Source: Candidatus Moranbacteria bacterium CG_4_8_14_3_um_filter_34_16 (GTDB lineage Bacteria; Patescibacteriota; Minisyncoccia; Moranbacterales; UBA2206). Taken from it: a stretch of 8,875 nt of DNA. The position numbers and the translations under genes are program-made. The DNA is taken from positions 1 through 8,875 of the forward strand of contig PFHO01000029.1 of assembly GCA_002782345.1 (NCBI GenBank), read 5' to 3'. The notes beneath the pieces were generated by a model that saw only the letters and a list, made by a program, of their open reading frames with translations, searched no databases and was not told where the DNA came from. This document shows positions 6,728 through 8,875 of this stretch, in pieces. The number at the start of each line of letters is the position of its first letter. Positions within the stretch are counted from its first letter, which is position 1.

Positions 6728-6993
6728 TTTTTAAATCAAACTGGATTATTTGAAAGCCATATTTATCAATATCTTCCTGCAACCAAAATGACATGTCTTT
6801 GTTTTTCATAATGCAAGTAACTGTTGTTTTAATTTTCCTGCCAGTGTATTTCTGTGTGTTTTTATCCCATTCTTCTAATACCAAAATCGCCTTCATTAAC
6901 TTCAAAATCAGCGAGGCGTAATTCAAATTTATTCTTGCCAACTAGTATTTTCTCAAAGTATTCTTTCCAAACTTTTTTATGTATAGTTGCCAT
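6723..6993 (-). pseudogene. DUF3850/ASCH-like protein gene, frameshifted
   Basis: Two frames together spell one protein of about 89 residues. Frame 1 starts at the ATG at 6993, 8 bases after the rdgB stop, and reads MATIHKKVWKEYFEKILVGK then KFELRLADFEVNEGD before going out of frame and stopping at 6864-6862. From about 6886 the next frame continues LVLEEWDKNTQKYTGRKIKT and ends DKYGFQIIQFDLKK at 6723. Joined, this is the typical DUF3850 layout (small ASCH/PUA-like RNA-binding fold): a K-x-F-x-LRLADF strand, EGD-x-LVL-EWD, YTGR and a final GFQIIQ. The break lies at the run of four T on the coding strand (6886-6883). Losing one AT from GATATTTTGG, or gaining one T, would explain it. Either a genuine lesion or an assembly error is possible. 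The usual function of the family is unknown. Confidence 0.85.
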
Positions 6994-7001
6994 AAATTTT
7001 A

Positions 7002-7586
7002 CTAAATATAATCCTTCAAAAATTTATTAATTCCTAATCCTCTGTGGCTTATGGAATCTCTCTCCTCGTCAGTCAGTTGGGAATAGTATTTATTAAATGC
7101 TGTTGAGATAAAAATCGGGTCATATCCAAACCCATTAGCTTCCATTGGCTTGTTTGCTATTATTCCCTCTAAACTACTTTCGTGAATCCAAAATTCTTGG
7201 GTTTCAGGATTATAAACTGCCAAAACTCCATTATATCGGCAATTTCTTTTTTCATTTGAAATATCTTCCATTCTTTCCATAATTTTTAGATATCTATCCT
7301 TTTCCGTTCCCTCGTGCCATCTCTTGGCGTGAACGCCTGGTTCTCCGCCTAATGCATCTATAAATAATCCAGTGTCATCCGCTAGGGTTATCATTCCTGA
7401 AACATCTGCGTAAAATTTAGCTTTCTTTTTGGCATTAGCCAAAAGATTATCCTCGTCTTCCTCCGCATCGCTTGTAATTCCAACTTCTTTTAATGAAATT
7501 AACTCAATATCTGAACCAAGATTTCTAAAAATCCTTTGGAATTGCTTTAGTTTGTTTTCATTATTTGTGCCGATTAAAATTTTCAT
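7002..7586 (-). CDS. rdgB: XTP/dITP diphosphatase (RdgB/Ham1 family)
   Basis: A cytoplasmic house-cleaning enzyme that converts dITP, XTP and dXTP to monophosphates and pyrophosphate, keeping deaminated purines out of nucleic acids. The 194 residues match family length. Visible motifs are TNNENKLKQ (7-15) for phosphate binding, EDEDNLLANA (43-52), the active-site LADDTGL (68-74) with D70/D71, GGEPGVHAKRW (80-90), GFGYDPIF (152-159) for base recognition, and SHRG (180-183). All key residues are in place. PGVHAKRW replaces the common PGVYSARY, a conservative difference. The start is fixed by the MKILIGTNN opening. There is a 50-base gap from the S66 peptidase gene without promoter or terminator, so one transcript is likely. 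The bases before its ATG hold no proper Shine-Dalgarno sequence. Confidence 0.94.
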   Translation of the reverse strand: MKILIGTNNENKLKQFQRIFRNLGSDIELISLKEVGITSDAEEDEDNLLANAKKKAKFYADVSGMITLADDTGLFIDALGGEPGVHAKRWHEGTEKDRYLKIMERMEDISNEKRNCRYNGVLAVYNPETQEFWIHESSLEGIIANKPMEANGFGYDPIFISTAFNKYYSQLTDEERDSISHRGLGINKFLKDYI

Positions 7587-7636
7587 AACTTTAATTTCTG
7601 TTAGCCCTTGCCTTAATTTACCACTTCCCTTAATTT

Positions 7637-8614
7637 TTATACTTTCAAGATTTTCAACTCTATTTTCCCCTCTTTCGCTAACATTTTTGCAGTTCCTCCG
7701 ATCGGAAATGTAATCATTGACTGAGTATGCCCGAAATCAACATTGGCGAAAACTGGCAAATCATCCAACTCTTTTTTAGCTTTAATAATCTTGATCAGTT
7801 TTTCATTCGTCATTTCTGTCGCTTTTTGAAAACGTCCCAAAACAAGACCCCTGACACCGGAAAATTCCGGCAAGTGAATTAGCGATTGCAGGTTGCGATC
7901 AAAATCTACTGCTTTCGATGTTTCATCGTCTTCCAAAAATAACAGAGAATTTTTGAGATCAGGAAAAAATTCCGTGCCTTGCAAAAGATTGAAAGTGCAA
8001 AGATTCGCACCCAAGATCGTTCCTTCTGCTTCACCCTCGTTAATTATCAAATAGCCTTCATTTTGGATAAACTTTCTTTTCTCTTGATTAAGATAATATT
8101 TGTCATCACTCCATTTCAAGGATGGTTTTATTTCAAATGGTTCATTGGAAAAGATACATTTTTTGAAATATTCCCAGGTATAATCAAAACCTAATTTTTC
8201 ACCAAAAGTCGCATAAGCCGGACCGGAATAATTCACCAACCCCGTTTTGGCAAAAATGGCATTATTAAGTGCTGTAATGTCGGAAAAACCGCAAAAAATT
8301 TTAGGATTATTTTTAATCACATTCCAATCAATATATTTCAAAATTTGATTACTGTTAAAACCGCCGATCACCGCAAAAACAGCTTTCACTTCAGGATTGC
8401 AAAAAGCCTCATATAAATCTTCAACGCGAGATTCAATGCTAGAAGAAGCAAACAGATCAATTTCTTCCACATGTTTTCCAAAAATAACCTTAAGCCCCAT
8501 CTCCGCAAAACGCTGATTGGCAATTTTCCTATTTTCCTGAGAAATAATGCCCAAGGAACAAGCGGGAGCGATAACTTGCACCGTGTCGCCCGCTTTTAAT
8601 TTTTGTGGAATCAT
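7637..8614 (-). CDS. S66 serine peptidase, MccF/LD-carboxypeptidase-like
   Basis: Serine peptidase of family S66. Members either cut the L,D-bond of muropeptides in recycling (LdcA) or, in the MccF branch, destroy microcin C-type peptidyl-adenylates and give immunity. The 325 residues are full length. The Ser-Glu-His triad is complete: S111 in FCGFSDITAL, E228 in LLFLEDDE and H296 in DFGHTQ. IGGFNSNQ (83-90) supplies the oxyanion region. The middle block LKWSDDKYYLNQEKRKFIQN followed by GEAEGTILGANLCTFNLLQG resembles the MccF branch more than LdcA. There is no signal peptide, so it is cytoplasmic. ATG follows the C39 peptidase stop by only 3 bases. The family is certain; the choice between recycling and antibiotic immunity is open. 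Confidence 0.92.
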   Translation of the reverse strand: MIPQKLKAGDTVQVIAPACSLGIISQENRKIANQRFAEMGLKVIFGKHVEEIDLFASSSIESRVEDLYEAFCNPEVKAVFAVIGGFNSNQILKYIDWNVIKNNPKIFCGFSDITALNNAIFAKTGLVNYSGPAYATFGEKLGFDYTWEYFKKCIFSNEPFEIKPSLKWSDDKYYLNQEKRKFIQNEGYLIINEGEAEGTILGANLCTFNLLQGTEFFPDLKNSLLFLEDDETSKAVDFDRNLQSLIHLPEFSGVRGLVLGRFQKATEMTNEKLIKIIKAKKELDDLPVFANVDFGHTQSMITFPIGGTAKMLAKEGKIELKILKV

Positions 8615-8617
8615 AAA

Positions 8618-8875
8618 TTATTTGTATATAGCAATTATTTGTCTGACAATTAATTCGTCCACCTTTATATATTTACCCTTAAAATCAAACCAGACTCGCA
8701 TAAAGTCATCTCTTTTAATCTTTCTGATTTTCCCTATTCCCGGATCTTGGAGATAAATGTATTTTTCATCCAATCCTGCTACGACCGAATAATGCCCATT
8801 AGATGCTTCCGATTCTGAATACTCTTGGCGTCCTTTTGTGAACCAATTTACAATAACCGGCACTTTTTTATCCAG
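8618..8875 (-). CDS. C39-type cysteine peptidase, C-terminal part (cut by window edge)
   Basis: The reading frame is open to the right edge, so only the last 85 residues are seen. They form the second half of a papain-like C39 peptidase fold. A VPVIVNW strand is followed by a GHYSVVAGLD block with the catalytic His (about residue 28 of the visible part), then YIYLQDPGIG with the Asp (about 44), and a closing segment FMRVWFDFKGKYIKVDELIV. The catalytic Cys would lie beyond the edge. A GTG at 8863 could be mistaken for a start, but the in-frame codons before it continue the family sequence (LDKKVPVIVNW). C39 enzymes include the leader-cleaving domains of bacteriocin exporters and many stand-alone peptidases (Peptidase_C39_2). 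Which kind this is cannot be decided here. It is the first visible gene of the leftward block. Confidence 0.82.
   Translation of the reverse strand: MDKKVPVIVNWFTKGRQEYSESEASNGHYSVVAGLDEKYIYLQDPGIGKIRKIKRDDFMRVWFDFKGKYIKVDELIVRQIIAIYK

Noticed and set aside
6723..6941. Stand-alone 72-residue protein starting at 6941
   Set aside because: Its first 18 or so residues are out-of-frame translation of the upstream half of the DUF3850 gene. The true gene starts at 6993 and is frameshifted.
8547..8756. 69-residue plus-strand frame across the S66/C39 junction
   Set aside because: It lies opposite two well-supported genes and shows no domain or start signal.

Overview
The window is AT-rich bacterial DNA with compact genes, standard stop codons (TGG for every Trp, TGA used only as a stop) and no tRNA, rRNA, CRISPR or insertion sequence. 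The gene mix is a DnaE with a complete PHP site, a short HELCH metallopeptidase, a membrane-anchored amidase followed by a tiny coiled-coil/TM protein, a 93-residue HU, and a DUF3850/ASCH-like protein beside Nudix and Ham1 proteins. This resembles Patescibacteria/CPR (Parcubacteria-like) genomes. That placement is inferred; no phylogenetic marker other than dnaE is present.

Layout. Bases 1-217 are a non-coding leader with two small hairpins and a perfect 16-bp tandem duplication ending just before dnaE. dnaE (218-3715, +) is the only rightward gene. It converges at an A/T-rich gap (3716-3897) on a long series of leftward genes. Reading those from the right edge in their direction of transcription: a cut-off C39-type cysteine peptidase, an MccF/LD-carboxypeptidase-like S66 peptidase, a RdgB/Ham1 nucleotide pyrophosphatase, a DUF3850 (ASCH/PUA-like) gene broken by a frameshift, an intact Nudix hydrolase, and a 28-codon remnant of the N-terminus of a second Nudix protein. 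A separate HU transcription unit follows, with its own promoter and a strong intrinsic terminator. Then come an amidase with an apparently leaderless promoter, its coupled small membrane protein, and a YgjP-like metallopeptidase.

How the genes fit together. RdgB and the Nudix enzyme form a probable nucleotide or metabolite sanitising block. The C39 and S66 peptidases just upstream act on peptides, or on cell-wall or antibiotic substrates, and share the same tightly packed transcription unit. The amidase and small membrane protein form a cell-envelope pair. Three junctions in the right-hand block have a stop codon, three or four T and then ATG (TAA-TTT(T)-ATG). None of the starts in the window has a well-placed Shine-Dalgarno sequence, which suggests leaderless or termination-coupled initiation.

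I see no convincing new defence or mobile system. The most informative irregularities are the broken DUF3850 gene, the Nudix remnant, the 12-bp direct repeats that bracket the intact Nudix gene at its stop/start junctions, and the promoter-proximal duplication before dnaE.
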